From assembly GCA_028752905.1 (NCBI GenBank), contig JAQNBH010000002.1, forward strand, positions 22,765,059-22,829,058: 64,000 nt of DNA, read 5' to 3'. Source of the DNA: Cladorhizidae sp. MBARI D1340-BT2. Its lineage: Eukaryota > Porifera > Demospongiae > Poecilosclerida > Cladorhizidae. Of the stretch, positions 33,616-46,502 are shown in pieces. Below the pieces are notes generated by a model, which ran no database searches, was not told where the DNA came from, and saw only the letters and a program-made list of their open reading frames with translations. The position numbers and the translations under genes are program-made. Every line of letters starts with the position of its first letter. Position 1 is the first letter of the stretch.

Positions 33616-36345
33616 TCAAGTAAGAGTACAATTCATAACTGCCCTAATTAACAAGACCAAAGTCCCAGATTTTGTCAACTGATAGAGAAGGCCCTTATCT
33701 GCAACATGTGAACAGATTATCAATAAATGTAGTGGTTTTTCACTGGCAGGCCACCGCTTTGGCAACTGGAAAACGCCAGGAAAAATCACAAACCTTACCA
33801 CTTCAAATCACCATAACTTGCTAATACTTAGAGTACTCAAAATTTTGGCACGTACAAAAGACAGATAATTAGAAGGGCTATTCGGTGATATAAAAATTAT
33901 CTTTTTTGGATAAAGTGTAGAAAAGTTATGAGCTTCACGGCAAAAAAACAAGATTTTCGGGGGGGGAAATGAGAAACATATAGACCAAATTAGGGCAAAT
34001 ATCAAGATAGAGAACACATAATGAAACCTATCATTCGAATCATATCAAGTCCATTACAGTAAAGTGTGCAGAATATTATGGATGTTTGATATCAACAGAG
34101 AGCACAGAGAGAGACCTATCTTAATAGCTATATATCAAGTTTATTCAGTGAAGTGTGGAGAATCTATTTAGCATCAAGAGAGAGCAGAGAGAAACCTATC
34201 TTGTGATTCTATCAAGTCCATTACTGTGAAGTATGTGGAATATACGGATGTTTGGTATCAAGAGAGAGAACAGAGAGAGGCCTACCTTTAGAGCTATATA
34301 TCAAGTCTATTCAGTGAAGTGTGGAGAATCTATGAAGCTAACATGTTTAGCTCAAGATAGAGAACACTGAGAGATACCTATCTTGCAAGTCCATTACAGT
34401 GAAGTGTGCAGAATATATGGATGTTTGCTATCAAGAGAGAGCACTTGGAGAGTCCTATCTTAATAGCTGTATAACAAGTCTATTCAGTGAAGTGTGGATA
34501 ATCTACGAAGCTAACATGTTTAGCATCAAGTAAGAGTACAATTCATAACTGCCCTAATTAACAAGACCAAAGTCCCAGATTTTGTCAACTGATAGAGAAG
34601 GCCCTTATCTGCAACATGTGAACAGATTATCAATAAATGTAGTGGTTTTTCACTGGCAGGCCACCGCTTTGGCAACTGGAAAACGCCAGGAAAAATCCCA
34701 AACCTTACCACTTCAAATCACCATAACTTGCTAATACTTAGAGTACTCAAAATGTTGGCACGTACAAAAGACAGATAATTAGAAGAGCTATTCGGTGATA
34801 TAAAAATTATCTTTTTTGGATAAAGTGTAGAAAAGTTATGAGCTTCACGGCAAAAAAACAAGATTTTCGGGGGGGGAAATGAGAAACATATAGACCAAAT
34901 TAGGGCAAATATCAAGATAGAGAACACATAATGAAACCTATCATTCGAATCATATCAAGTCCATTACAGTAAAGTGTGCAGAATATTATGGATGTTTGAT
35001 ATCAACAGAGAGCACAGAGAGAGACCTATCTTAATAGCTATATATCAAGTTTATTCAGTGAAGTGTGGAGAATCTATTTAGCATCAAGAGAGAGCAGAGA
35101 GAAACCTATCTTGTGATTCTATCAAGTCCATTACTGTGAAGTATGTGGAATATACGGATGTTTGGTATCAAGAGAGAGAACAGAGAGAGGCCTACCTTTA
35201 GAGCTATATATCAAGTCTATTCAGTGAAGTGTGGAGAATCTATGAAGCTAACATGTTTAGCTCAAGATAGAGAACACTGAGAGATACCTATCTTGCAAGT
35301 CCATTACAGTGAAGTGTGCAGAATATATGGATGTTTGGTATCAAGAGAGAGCACTTGGAGAGTCCTATCTTAATAGCTGTATAACAAGTCTATTCAGTGA
35401 AGTGTGGATAATCTACGAAGCTAACATGTTTAGCATCAAGTAAGAGTACAATTCATAACTGCCCTAATTAACAAGACCAAAGTCCCAGATTTTGTCAACT
35501 GATAGAGAAGGCCCTTATCTGCAACATGTGAACAGATTATCAATAAATGTAGTGGTTTTTCACTGGCAGGCCACCGCTTTGGCAACTGGAAAACGCCAGG
35601 AAAAATCCCAAACCTTACCACTTCAAATCACCATAACTTGCTAATACTTAGAGTACTCAAAATTTTGGCACGTACAAAAGACAGATAATTAGAAGGGCTA
35701 TTCGGTGATATAAAAATTATCTTTTTTGGATAAAGTGTAGAAAAGTTATGAGCTTCACGGCAAAAAAACAAGATTTTCGGGGGGGGAAATGAGAAACATA
35801 TAGACCAAATTAGGGCAAATATCAAGATAGAGAACACATAATGAAACCTATCATTCGAATCATATCAAGTCCATTACAGTAAAGTGTGCAGAATATTATG
35901 GATGTTTGATATCAACAGAGAGCACAGAGAGAGACCTATCTTAATAGCTATATATCAAGTTTATTCAGTGAAGTGTGGAGAATCTATTTAGCATCAAGAG
36001 AGAGCAGAGAGAAACCTATCTTGTGATTCTATCAAGTCCATTACTGTGAAGTATGTGGAATATACGGATGTTTGGTATCAAGAGAGAGAACAGAGAGAGG
36101 CCTACCTTTAGAGCTATATATCAAGTCTATTCAGTGAAGTGTGGAGAATCTATGAAGCTAACATGTTTAGCTCAAGATAGAGAACACTGAGAGATACCTA
36201 TCTTGCAAGTCCATTACAGTGAAGTGTGCAGAATATATGGATGTTTGCTATCAAGAGAGAGCACTTGGAGAGTCCTATCTTAATAGCTGTATAACAAGTC
36301 TATTCAGTGAAGTGTGGATAATCTACGAAGCTAACATGTTTAGCA
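33616..36345 (+). repeat. Three tandem 910-bp L units with an eight-G run
   Basis: Unit starts are 33616, 34526 and 35436. All have CTTTTTTGGATAAAG and eight G before AAATGAG, one base more than any other copy in the window, and all are GTATGTGG with TATACGG. TTTGCTATC occurs in the first and third (near 34425 and 36245, 1820 bp apart) but not in the second. Confidence 0.92.
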
Positions 36346-37254
36346 TCAAGTAAGAGTACAATTCATAACTGCCCTAATTAACAAGACCAAAGTCCCAGAT
36401 TTTGTCAACTGATAGAGAAGGCCCTTATCTGCAACATGTGAACAGATTATCAATAAATGTAGTGGTTTTTCACTGGCAGGCCACCGCTTTGGCAACTGGA
36501 AAACGCCAGGAAAAATCCCAAACCTTACCACTTCAAATCACCATAACTTGCTAATACTTAGAGTACTCAAAATGTTGGCACGTACAAAAGACAGATAATT
36601 AGAAGAGCTATCCGATGATATAAAAATTATCTTTTTTGGGTAAAGTGTAGAAAAGTTATGAGCTTCACGGCAAAAAAACAAGATTTTCGGGGGGAAAATG
36701 AGAAACATATAGACCAAATTAGGGCAAATATCAAGATAGAGAACACATAATGAAACCTATCATTCGAATCATATCAAGTCCATTACAGTAAAGTGTGCAG
36801 AATATTATGGATGTTTGATATCAACAGAGAGCACAGAGAGAGACCTATCTTAATAGCTATATATCAAGTTTATTCAGTGAAGTGTGGAGAATCTATTTAG
36901 CATCAAGAGAGAGCAGAGAGAAACCTATCTTGTGATTCTATCAAGTCCATTACTGTGAAGTATGCGGAATATACGGATGTTTGGTATCAAGAGAGAGAAC
37001 AGAGAGAGGCCTACCTTTAGAGCTATATATCAAGTCTATTCAGTGAAGTGTGGAGAATCTATGAAGCTAACATGTTTAGCTCAAGATAGAGAACACTGAG
37101 AGATACCTATCTTGCAAGTCCATTACAGTGAAGTGTGCAGAATATATGGATGTTTGGTATCAAGAGAGAGCACTTGGAGAGTCCTATCTTAATAGCTGTA
37201 TAACAAGTCTATTCAGTGAAGTGTGGATAATCTACGAAGCTAACATGTTTAGCA
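36346..37254 (+). repeat. L unit ending the L-only run
   Basis: Complete 909-bp L with ATCCGATGAT near 36610, AAAATGTTGG and six G; it returns to the GTATGCGG subtype. Confidence 0.9.
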
Positions 37255-40200
37255 TCAAGTAAGAGTACAATTCATAACTGCCCTAATTAACAAGACCAAA
37301 GTCCCAGATTTTGTCAACTGATAGAGAAGGCCCTTATCTGCAACATGTGAACAGATTATCAATAAATGTAGTGGTTTTTCACTGGCAGGCCACCGCTTTG
37401 GCAACTGGAAAACGCCAGGAAAAATCACAAACCTTACCACTTCAAATCATCATAACTTCCTAATACTTAGAGTACTCAAAACTTTGGCACGTACAAAAGA
37501 CAGATAATTAGAAGGGCTATCCGGTGATATAAAAATTATCTTTTTGGAGTAAAGTGTAGAATAGTTATGAGCTTCACGGCAAAAAAACAAGATTTTCGGG
37601 GGGGAAATGAGAAACATATAGACCAAATTAGGGCAAATATCAAGAACATGTTTAGCATCAAGTAAGAGTACAATTCATAACTGCCCTAATTAACAAGACC
37701 AAAGTCCCAGATATTGTCAACTGATAGAGAAGGCCCTTATCTGCAACATGTGAACAGATTATCAATAAATGTAGTGGTTTTTCACTGGCAGGCCACCGCT
37801 TTGGCAACTGGAAAACGCCAGGAAAAATCCCAAACCTTACCACTTTAAATCACCATAACTTGCTAATACTTAGAGTACTCAAAATTTTGGCACGTACAAA
37901 AGACAGATAATTAGAAGAGCTATCCGTTGATATAAAAATTATCTTTTTTGGGTAAAGTATAAAAAAGTTATGAGCTTCACGGCAAAAAAACAAGATTTTC
38001 GGGGGGAAAATGAGAAACATATAGACCAAATTAGGGCAAATATCAAGATAGAGAACACATAATGAAACCTATCATTCGAATCATATCAAGTCCATTACAG
38101 TAAAGTGTGCAGAATATTATGGATGTTTGATATCAACAGAGAGCACAGAGAGAGACCTATCTTAATAGCTATATATCAAGTTTATTCAGTGAAGTGTGGA
38201 GAATCTATTTAGCATCAAGAGAGAGCAGAGAGAAACCTATCTTGTGATTCTATCAAGTCCATTACTGTGAAGTATGTGGAATATACAGATGTTTGGTATC
38301 AAGAGAGAGAACAGAGAGAGGCCAACCTTTAGAGCTATATATCAAGTCTATTCAGTGAAGTGTGGAGAATCTATGAAGCTAACATGTTTAGCTCAAGATA
38401 GAGAACACTGAGAGATACCTATCTTGCAAGTCCATTACAGTGAAGTGTGCAGAATATATGGATGTTTGATATCAAGAGAGAGCACTTGGAGAGTCCTATC
38501 TTAATAGCTGTATAACAAGTCTATTCAGTGAAGTGTGGATAATCTACGAAGCTAACATGTTTAGCATCAAGTAAGAGTACAATTCATAACTGCCCTAATT
38601 AACAAGACCAAAGTCCCAGATTTTGTCAACTGATAGAGAAGGCCCTTATCTGCAACATGTGAACAGATTATCAATAAATGTAGTGGTTTTTCACTGGCAG
38701 GCCACCGCTTTGGCAACTGGAAAACGCCAGGAAAAATCACAAACCTTACCACTTCAAATCATCATAACTTCCTAATACTTAGAGTACTCAAAACTTTGGC
38801 ACGTACAAAAGACAGATAATTAGAAGGGCTATCCGGTGATATAAAAATTATCTTTTTGGAGTAAAGTGTAGAATAGTTATGAGCTTCACGGCAAAAAAAC
38901 AAGATTTTCGGGGGGGAAATGAGAAACATATAGACCAAATTAGGGCAAATATCAAGAACATGTTTAGCATCAAGTAAGAGTACAATTCATAACTGCCCTA
39001 ATTAACAAGACCAAAGTCCCAGATTTTGTCAACTGATAGAGAAGGCCCTTATCTGCAACATGTGAACAGATTATCAATAAATGTAGTGGTTTTTCACTGG
39101 CAGGCCACCGCTTTGGCAACTGGAAAACGCCAGGAAAAATCCCAAACCTTACCACTTTAAATCACCATAACTTGCTAATACTTAGAGTACTCAAAATTTT
39201 GGCACGTACAAAAGACAGATAATTAGAAGAGCTATCCGTTGATATAAAAATTATCTTTTTTGGGTAAAGTATAAAAAAGTTATGAGCTTCACGGCAAAAA
39301 AACAAGATTTTCGGGGGGAAAATGAGAAACATATAGACCAAATTAGGGCAAATATCAAGATAGAGAACACATAATGAAACCTATCATTCGAATCATATCA
39401 AGTCCATTACAGTAAAGTGTGCAGAATATTATGGATGTTTGATATCAACAGAGAGCACAGAGAGAGACCTATCTTAATAGCTATATATCAAGTTTATTCA
39501 GTGAAGTGTGGAGAATCTATTTAGCATCAAGAGAGAGCAGAGAGAAACCTATCTTGTGATTCTATCAAGTCCATTACTGTGAAGTATGTGGAATATACGG
39601 ATGTTTGGTATCAAGAGAGAGAACAGAGAGAGGCCAACCTTTAGAGCTATATATCAAGTCTATTCAGTGAAGTGTGGAGAATCTATGAAGCTAACATGTT
39701 TAGCTCAAGATAGAGAACACTGAGAGATACCTATCTTGCAAGTCCATTACAGTGAAGTGTGCAGAATATATGGATGTTTGATATCAAGAGAGAGCACTTG
39801 GAGAGTCCTATCTTAATAGCTGTATAACAAGTCTATTCAGTGAAGTGTGGATAATCTACGAAGCTAACATGTTTAGCATCAAGTAAGAGTACAATTCATA
39901 ACTGCCCTAATTAACAAGACCAAAGTCCCAGATTTTGTCAACTGATAGAGAAGGCCCTTATCTGCAACATGTGAACAGATTATCAATAAATGTAGTGGTT
40001 TTTCACTGGCAGGCCACCGCTTTGGCAACTGGAAAACGCCAGGAAAAATCACAAACCTTACCACTTCAAATCATCATAACTTCCTAATACTTAGAGTACT
40101 CAAAACTTTGGCACGTACAAAAGACAGATAATTAGAAGGGCTATCCGGTGATATAAAAATTATCTTTTTGGAGTAAAGTGTAGAATAGTTATGAGCTTCA

Positions 40201-42163
40201 CGGCAAAAAAACAAGATTTTCGGGGGGGAAATGAGAAACATATAGACCAAATTAGGGCAAATATCAAGAACATGTTTAGCATCAAGTAAGAGTACAATTC
40301 ATAACTGCCCTAATTAACAAGACCAAAGTCCCAGATATTGTCAACTGATAGAGAAGGCCCTTATCTGCAACATGTGAACAGATTATCAATAAATGTAGTG
40401 GTTTTTCACTGGCAGGCCACCGCTTTGGCAACTGGAAAACGCCAGGAAAAATCCCAAACCTTACCACTTTAAATCACCATAACTTGCTAATACTTAGAGT
40501 ACTCAAAATTTTGGCACGTACAAAAGACAGATAATTAGAAGAGCTATCCGTTGATATAAAAATTATCTTTTTTGGGTAAAGTATAAAAAAGTTATGAGCT
40601 TCACGGCAAAAAAACAAGATTTTCGGGGGGAAAATGAGAAACATATAGACCAAATTAGGGCAAATATCAAGATAGAGAACACATAATGAAACCTATCATT
40701 CGAATCATATCAAGTCCATTACAGTAAAGTGTGCAGAATATTATGGATGTTTGATATCAACAGAGAGCACAGAGAGAGACCTATCTTAATAGCTATATAT
40801 CAAGTTTATTCAGTGAAGTGTGGAGAATCTATTTAGCATCAAGAGAGAGCAGAGAGAAACCTATCTTGTGATTCTATCAAGTCCATTACTGTGAAGTATG
40901 TGGAATATACAGATGTTTGGTATCAAGAGAGAGAACAGAGAGAGGCCAACCTTTAGAGCTATATATCAAGTCTATTCAGTGAAGTGTGGAGAATCTATGA
41001 AGCTAACATGTTTAGCTCAAGATAGAGAACACTGAGAGATACCTATCTTGCAAGTCCATTACAGTGAAGTGTGCAGAATATATGGATGTTTGATATCAAG
41101 AGAGAGCACTTGGAGAGTCCTATCTTAATAGCTGTATAACAAGTCTATTCAGTGAAGTGTGGATAATCTACGAAGCTAACATGTTTAGCATCAAGTAAGA
41201 GTACAATTCATAACTGCCCTAATTAACAAGACCAAAGTCCCAGATTTTGTCAACTGATAGAGAAGGCCCTTATCTGCAACATGTGAACAGATTATCAATA
41301 AATGTAGTGGTTTTTCACTGGCAGGCCACCGCTTTGGCAACTGGAAAACGCCAGGAAAAATCACAAACCTTACCACTTCAAATCATCATAACTTCCTAAT
41401 ACTTAGAGTACTCAAAACTTTGGCACGTACAAAAGACAGATAATTAGAAGGGCTATCCGGTGATATAAAAATTATCTTTTTGGAGTAAAGTGTAGAATAG
41501 TTATGAGCTTCACGGCAAAAAAACAAGATTTTCGGGGGGGAAATGAGAAACATATAGACCAAATTAGGGCAAATATCAAGAACATGTTTAGCATCAAGTA
41601 AGAGTACAATTCATAACTGCCCTAATTAACAAGACCAAAGTCCCAGATTTTGTCAACTGATAGAGAAGGCCCTTATCTGCAACATGTGAACAGATTATCA
41701 ATAAATGTAGTGGTTTTTCACTGGCAGGCCACCGCTTTGGCAACTGGAAAACGCCAGGAAAAATCCCAAACCTTACCACTTCAAATCACCATAACTTGCT
41801 AATACTTAGAGTACTCAAAATGTTGGCACGTACAAAAGACAGATAATTAGAAGAGCTATCCGGTGATATAAAAATTATCTTTTTTGGGTAAAGTGTAGAA
41901 AAGTTATGAGCTTCACGGCAAAAAAACAAGATTTTCGGGGGGAAAATGAGAAACATATAGACCAAATTAGGGCAAATATCAAGATAGAGAACACATAATG
42001 AAACCTATCATTCGAATCATATCAAGTCCATTACAGTAAAGTGTGCAGAATATTATGGATGTTTGATATCAACAGAGAGCACAGAGAGAGACCTATCTTA
42101 ATAGCTATATATCAAGTTTATTCAGTGAAGTGTGGATAATCTACGAAGCTAACATGTTTAGCA
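37255..42163 (+). repeat. Four tandem S-L dimers, the last with a 570-bp L
   Basis: Unit starts are S 37255, L 37658, S 38567, L 38970, S 39879, L 40282, S 41191 and the 570-bp derivative 41594. The dimer period is exactly 1312 bp. All four S are alpha family with TTTTTGGAGTAAAG. The first three L carry ATCCGTTGAT and GTATAAAAAAG; the fourth is of a different lineage (ATCCGGTGAT, AAAATGTTGG). Confidence 0.93.
41594..42163 (+). repeat. 570-bp L derivative, clean B1/B3 fusion
   Basis: L minus 339 bp, with a B1 start (CAAGTTTATTCAG, from 42113) running into B3 (GTGTGGATAATCTACG) and an unchanged A1. It lacks the A3-like patch of the 15789 and 22113 copies, so it is probably an independent loss of the same two A/B pairs. 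Confidence 0.93.
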
Positions 42164-43072
42164 TCAAGTAAGAGTACAATTCATAACTGCCCTAATTAAC
42201 AAGACCAAAGTCCCAGATTTTGTCAACTGATAGAGAAGGCCCTTATCTGCAACATGTGAACAGATTATCAATAAATGTAGTGGTTTTTCACTGGCAGGCC
42301 ACCGCTTTGGCAACTGGAAAACGCCAGGAAAAATCCCAAACCTTACCACTTCAAATCACCATAACTTGCTAATACTTAGAGTACTCAAAATGTTGGCACG
42401 TACAAAAGACAGATAATTAGAAGAGCTATCCGGTGATATAAAAATTATCTTTTTTGGGTAAAGTGTAGAAAAGTTATGAGCTTCACGGCAAAAAAACAAG
42501 ATTTTCGGGGGGAAAATGAGAAACATATAGACCAAATTAGGGCAAATATCAAGATAGAGAACACATAATGAAACCTATCATTCGAATCATATCAAGTCCA
42601 TTACAGTAAAGTGTGCAGAATATTATGGATGTTTGATATCAACAGAGAGCACAGAGAGAGACCTATCTTAATAGCTATATATCAAGTTTATTCAGTGAAG
42701 TGTGGAGAATCTATTTAGCATCAAGAGAGAGCAGAGAGAAACCTATCTTGTGATTCTATCAAGTCCATTACTGTGAAGTATGCGGAATATACGGATGTTT
42801 GGTATCAAGAGAGAGAACAGAGAGAGGCCTACCTTTAGAGCTATATATCAAGTCTATTCAGTGAAGTGTGGAGAATCTATGAAGCTAACATGTTTAGCTC
42901 AAGATAGAGAACACTGAGAGATACCTATCTTGCAAGTCCATTACAGTGAAGTGTGCAGAATATATGGATGTTTGGTATCAAGAGAGAGCACTTGGAGAGT
43001 CCTATCTTAATAGCTGTATAACAAGTCTATTCAGTGAAGTGTGGATAATCTACGAAGCTAACATGTTTAGCA
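42164..43072 (+). repeat. L unit
   Basis: Complete 909-bp L with AAAATGTTGG near 42387 and GTATGCGG, placed between the S-L dimers and the next S-S-L pair. Confidence 0.9.
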
Positions 43073-46000
43073 TCAAGTAAGAGTACAATTCATAACTGCC
43101 CTAATTAACAAGACCAAAGTCCCAGATTTTGTCAACTGATAGAGAAGGCCCTTATCTGCAACATGTGAACAGATTATCAATAAATGTAGTGGTTTTTCAC
43201 TGGCAGGCCACCGCTTTGGCAACTGGAAAACGCCAGGAAAAATCCCAAACCTTACCACTTCAAATCACCATAACTTGCTAATACTTAGAGTACTCAAAAT
43301 TTTGGCACGTACAAAAGACAGATAATTAGAAGGGCTATTCGGTGATATAAAAATTATCTTTTTTGGGTAAAGTGTAGAAAAGTTATGAGCTTCACGGCAA
43401 AAAAACAAGATTTTCGGGGGGAAAATGAGAAACATATAGACCAAATTAGGGCAAATATCAAGAACATGTTTAGCATCAAGTAAGAGTACAATTCATAACT
43501 GCCCTAATTAACAAGACCAAAGTCCCAGATTTTGTCAACTGATAGAGAAGGCCCTTATCTGCAACATGTGAACAGATTATCAATAAATGTAGTGGTTTTT
43601 CACTGGCAGGCCACCGCTTTGGCAACTGGAAAACGCCAGGAAAAATCACAAACCTTACCACTTCAAATCATCATAACTTCCTAATACTTAGAGTACTCAA
43701 AACTTTGGCACGTACAAAAGACAGATAATTAGAAGGGCTATCCGGTGATATAAAAATTATCTTTTTTGGGTAAAGTGTAGAATAGTTATGAGCTTCACGG
43801 CAAAAAAACAAGATTTTCGGGGGGGAAATGAGAAACATATAGACCAAATTAGGGCAAATATCAAGAACATGTTTAGCATCAAGTAAGAGTACAATTCATA
43901 ACTGCCCTAATTAACAAGACCAAAGTCCCAGATATTGTCAACTGATAGAGAAGGCCCTTATCTGCAACATGTGAACAGATTATCAATAAATGTAGTGGTT
44001 TTTCACTGGCAGGCCACCGCTTTGGCAACTGGAAAACGCCAGGAAAAATCCCAAACCTTACCACTTCAAATCACCATAACTTGCTAATACTTCGAGTACT
44101 CAAAATTTTGGCACTTACAAAAGACAGATAATTAGAAGAGCTATCCGGTGATATAAAAATTATCTTTTTTGGGTAAAGTGTAGAAAAGTTATGAGCTTCA
44201 CGGCAAAAAAACAAGATTTTCGGGGGGGAAATGAGAAACATATAGACCAAATTAGGGCAAATATCAAGATAGAGAACACATAATGAAACCTATCATTCGA
44301 ATCATATCAAGTCCATTACAGTAAAGTGTGCAGAATATTATGGATGTTTGATATCAACAGAGAGCACAGAGAGAGACCTATCTTAATAGCTATATATCAA
44401 GTTTATTCAGTGAAGTGTGGAGAATCTATTTAGCATCAAGAGAGAGCAGAGAGAAACCTATCTTGTGATTCTATCAAGTCCATTACTGTGAAGTATGTGG
44501 AATATACAGATGTTTGGTATCAAGAGAGAGAACAGAGAGAGGTCTACCTTTAGAGCTATATATCAAGTCTATTCAGTGAAGTGTGGAGAATCTATGAAGC
44601 TAACATGTTTAGCTCAAGATAGAGAACACTGAGAGATACCTATCTTGCAAGTCCATTACAGTGAAGTGTGCAGAATATATGGATGTTTGATATCAAGAGA
44701 GAGCACTTGGAGAGTCCTATCTTAATAGCTGTATAACAAGTCTATTCAGTGAAGTGTGGATAATCTACGAAGCTAACATGTTTAGCATCAAGTAAGAGTA
44801 CAATTCATAACTGCCCTAATTAACAAGACCAAAGTCCCAGATTTTGTCAACTGATAGAGAAGGCCCTTATCTGCAACATGTGAACAGATTATCAATAAAT
44901 GTAGTGGTTTTTCACTGGCAGGCCACCGCTTTGGCAACTGGAAAACGCCAGGAAAAATCCCAAACCTTACCACTTCAAATCACCATAACTTGCTAATACT
45001 TAGAGTACTCAAAATTTTGGCACGTACAAAAGACAGATAATTAGAAGGGCTATTCGGTGATATAAAAATTATCTTTTTTGGGTAAAGTGTAGAAAAGTTA
45101 TGAGCTTCACGGCAAAAAAACAAGATTTTCGGGGGGAAAATGAGAAACATATAGACCAAATTAGGGCAAATATCAAGAACATGTTTAGCATCAAGTAAGA
45201 GTACAATTCATAACTGCCCTAATTAACAAGACCAAAGTCCCAGATTTTGTCAACTGATAGAGAAGGCCCTTATCTGCAACATGTGAACAGATTATCAATA
45301 AATGTAGTGGTTTTTCACTGGCAGGCCACCGCTTTGGCAACTGGAAAACGCCAGGAAAAATCACAAACCTTACCACTTCAAATCATCATAACTTCCTAAT
45401 ACTTAGAGTACTCAAAACTTTGGCACGTACAAAAGACAGATAATTAGAAGGGCTATCCGGTGATATAAACATTATCTTTTTGGGGTAAAGTGTAGAATAG
45501 TTATGAGCTTCACGGCAAAAAAACAAGATTTTCGGGGGGGAAATGAGAAACATATAGACCAAATTAGGGCAAATATCAAGAACATGTTTAGCATCAAGTA
45601 AGAGTACAATTCATAACTGCCCTAATTAACAAGACCAAAGTCCCAGATTTTGTCAACTGATAGAGAAGGCCCTTATCTGCAACATGTGAACAGATTATCA
45701 ATAAATGTAGTGGTTTTTCACTGGCAGGCCACCGCTTTGGCAACTGGAAAACGCCAGGAAAAATCCCAAACCTTACCACTTCAAATCACCATAACTTGCT
45801 AATACTTCGAGTACTCAAAATTTTGGCACTTACAAAAGACAGATAATTAGAAGAGCTATCCGGTGATATAAAAATTATCTTTTTGGGTAAAGTGTAGAAA
45901 AGTTATGAGCTTCACGGCAAAAAAAACAAGATTTTCGGGGGGGAAATGAGAAACATATAGACCAAATTAGGGCAAATATCAAGATAGAGAACACATAATG

Positions 46001-46502
46001 AAACCTATCATTCGAATCATATCAAGTCCATTACAGTAAAGTGTGCAGAATATTATGGATGTTTGATATCAACAGAGAGCACAGAGAGAGACCTATCTTA
46101 ATAGCTATATATCAAGTTTATTCAGTGAAGTGTGGAGAATCTATTTAGCATCAAGAGAGAGCAGAGAGAAACCTATCTTGTGATTCTATCAAGTCCATTA
46201 CTGTGAAGTATGTGGAATATACAGATGTTTGGTATCAAGAGAGAGAACAGAGAGAGGTCTACCTTTAGAGCTATATATCAAGTCTATTCAGTGAAGTGTG
46301 GAGAATCTATGAAGCTAACATGTTTAGCTCAAGATAGAGAACACTGAGAGATACCTATCTTGCAAGTCCATTACAGTGAAGTGTGCAGAATATATGGATG
46401 TTTGATATCAAGAGAGAGCACTTGGAGAGTCCTATCTTAATAGCTGTATAACAAGTCTATTCAGTGAAGTGTGGATAATCTACGAAGCTAACATGTTTAG
46501 CA
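43073..46502 (+). repeat. Two tandem S-S-L trimers (1715 bp each)
   Basis: Trimer 1 is S 43073, S 43476, L 43879; trimer 2 is S 44788, S 45191, L 45594. Both L have TTCGAGTAC and GGCACTTAC (near 44091 and 45806). The second trimer adds AAACATTATC at 45467 and an eight-A run in its L, which also has one T fewer in the T run near 45881, so its length stays 909 bp. Confidence 0.92.

Noticed and set aside
33808..34017. Minus-strand open frames of 63-69 codons in the right half of some elements (also 25902, 34718, 35628, 53752)
   Set aside because: They open only where a one-base length change (eight G, eight A or a lost C) shifts the frame. They are absent from most units, so they are by-products of indels.
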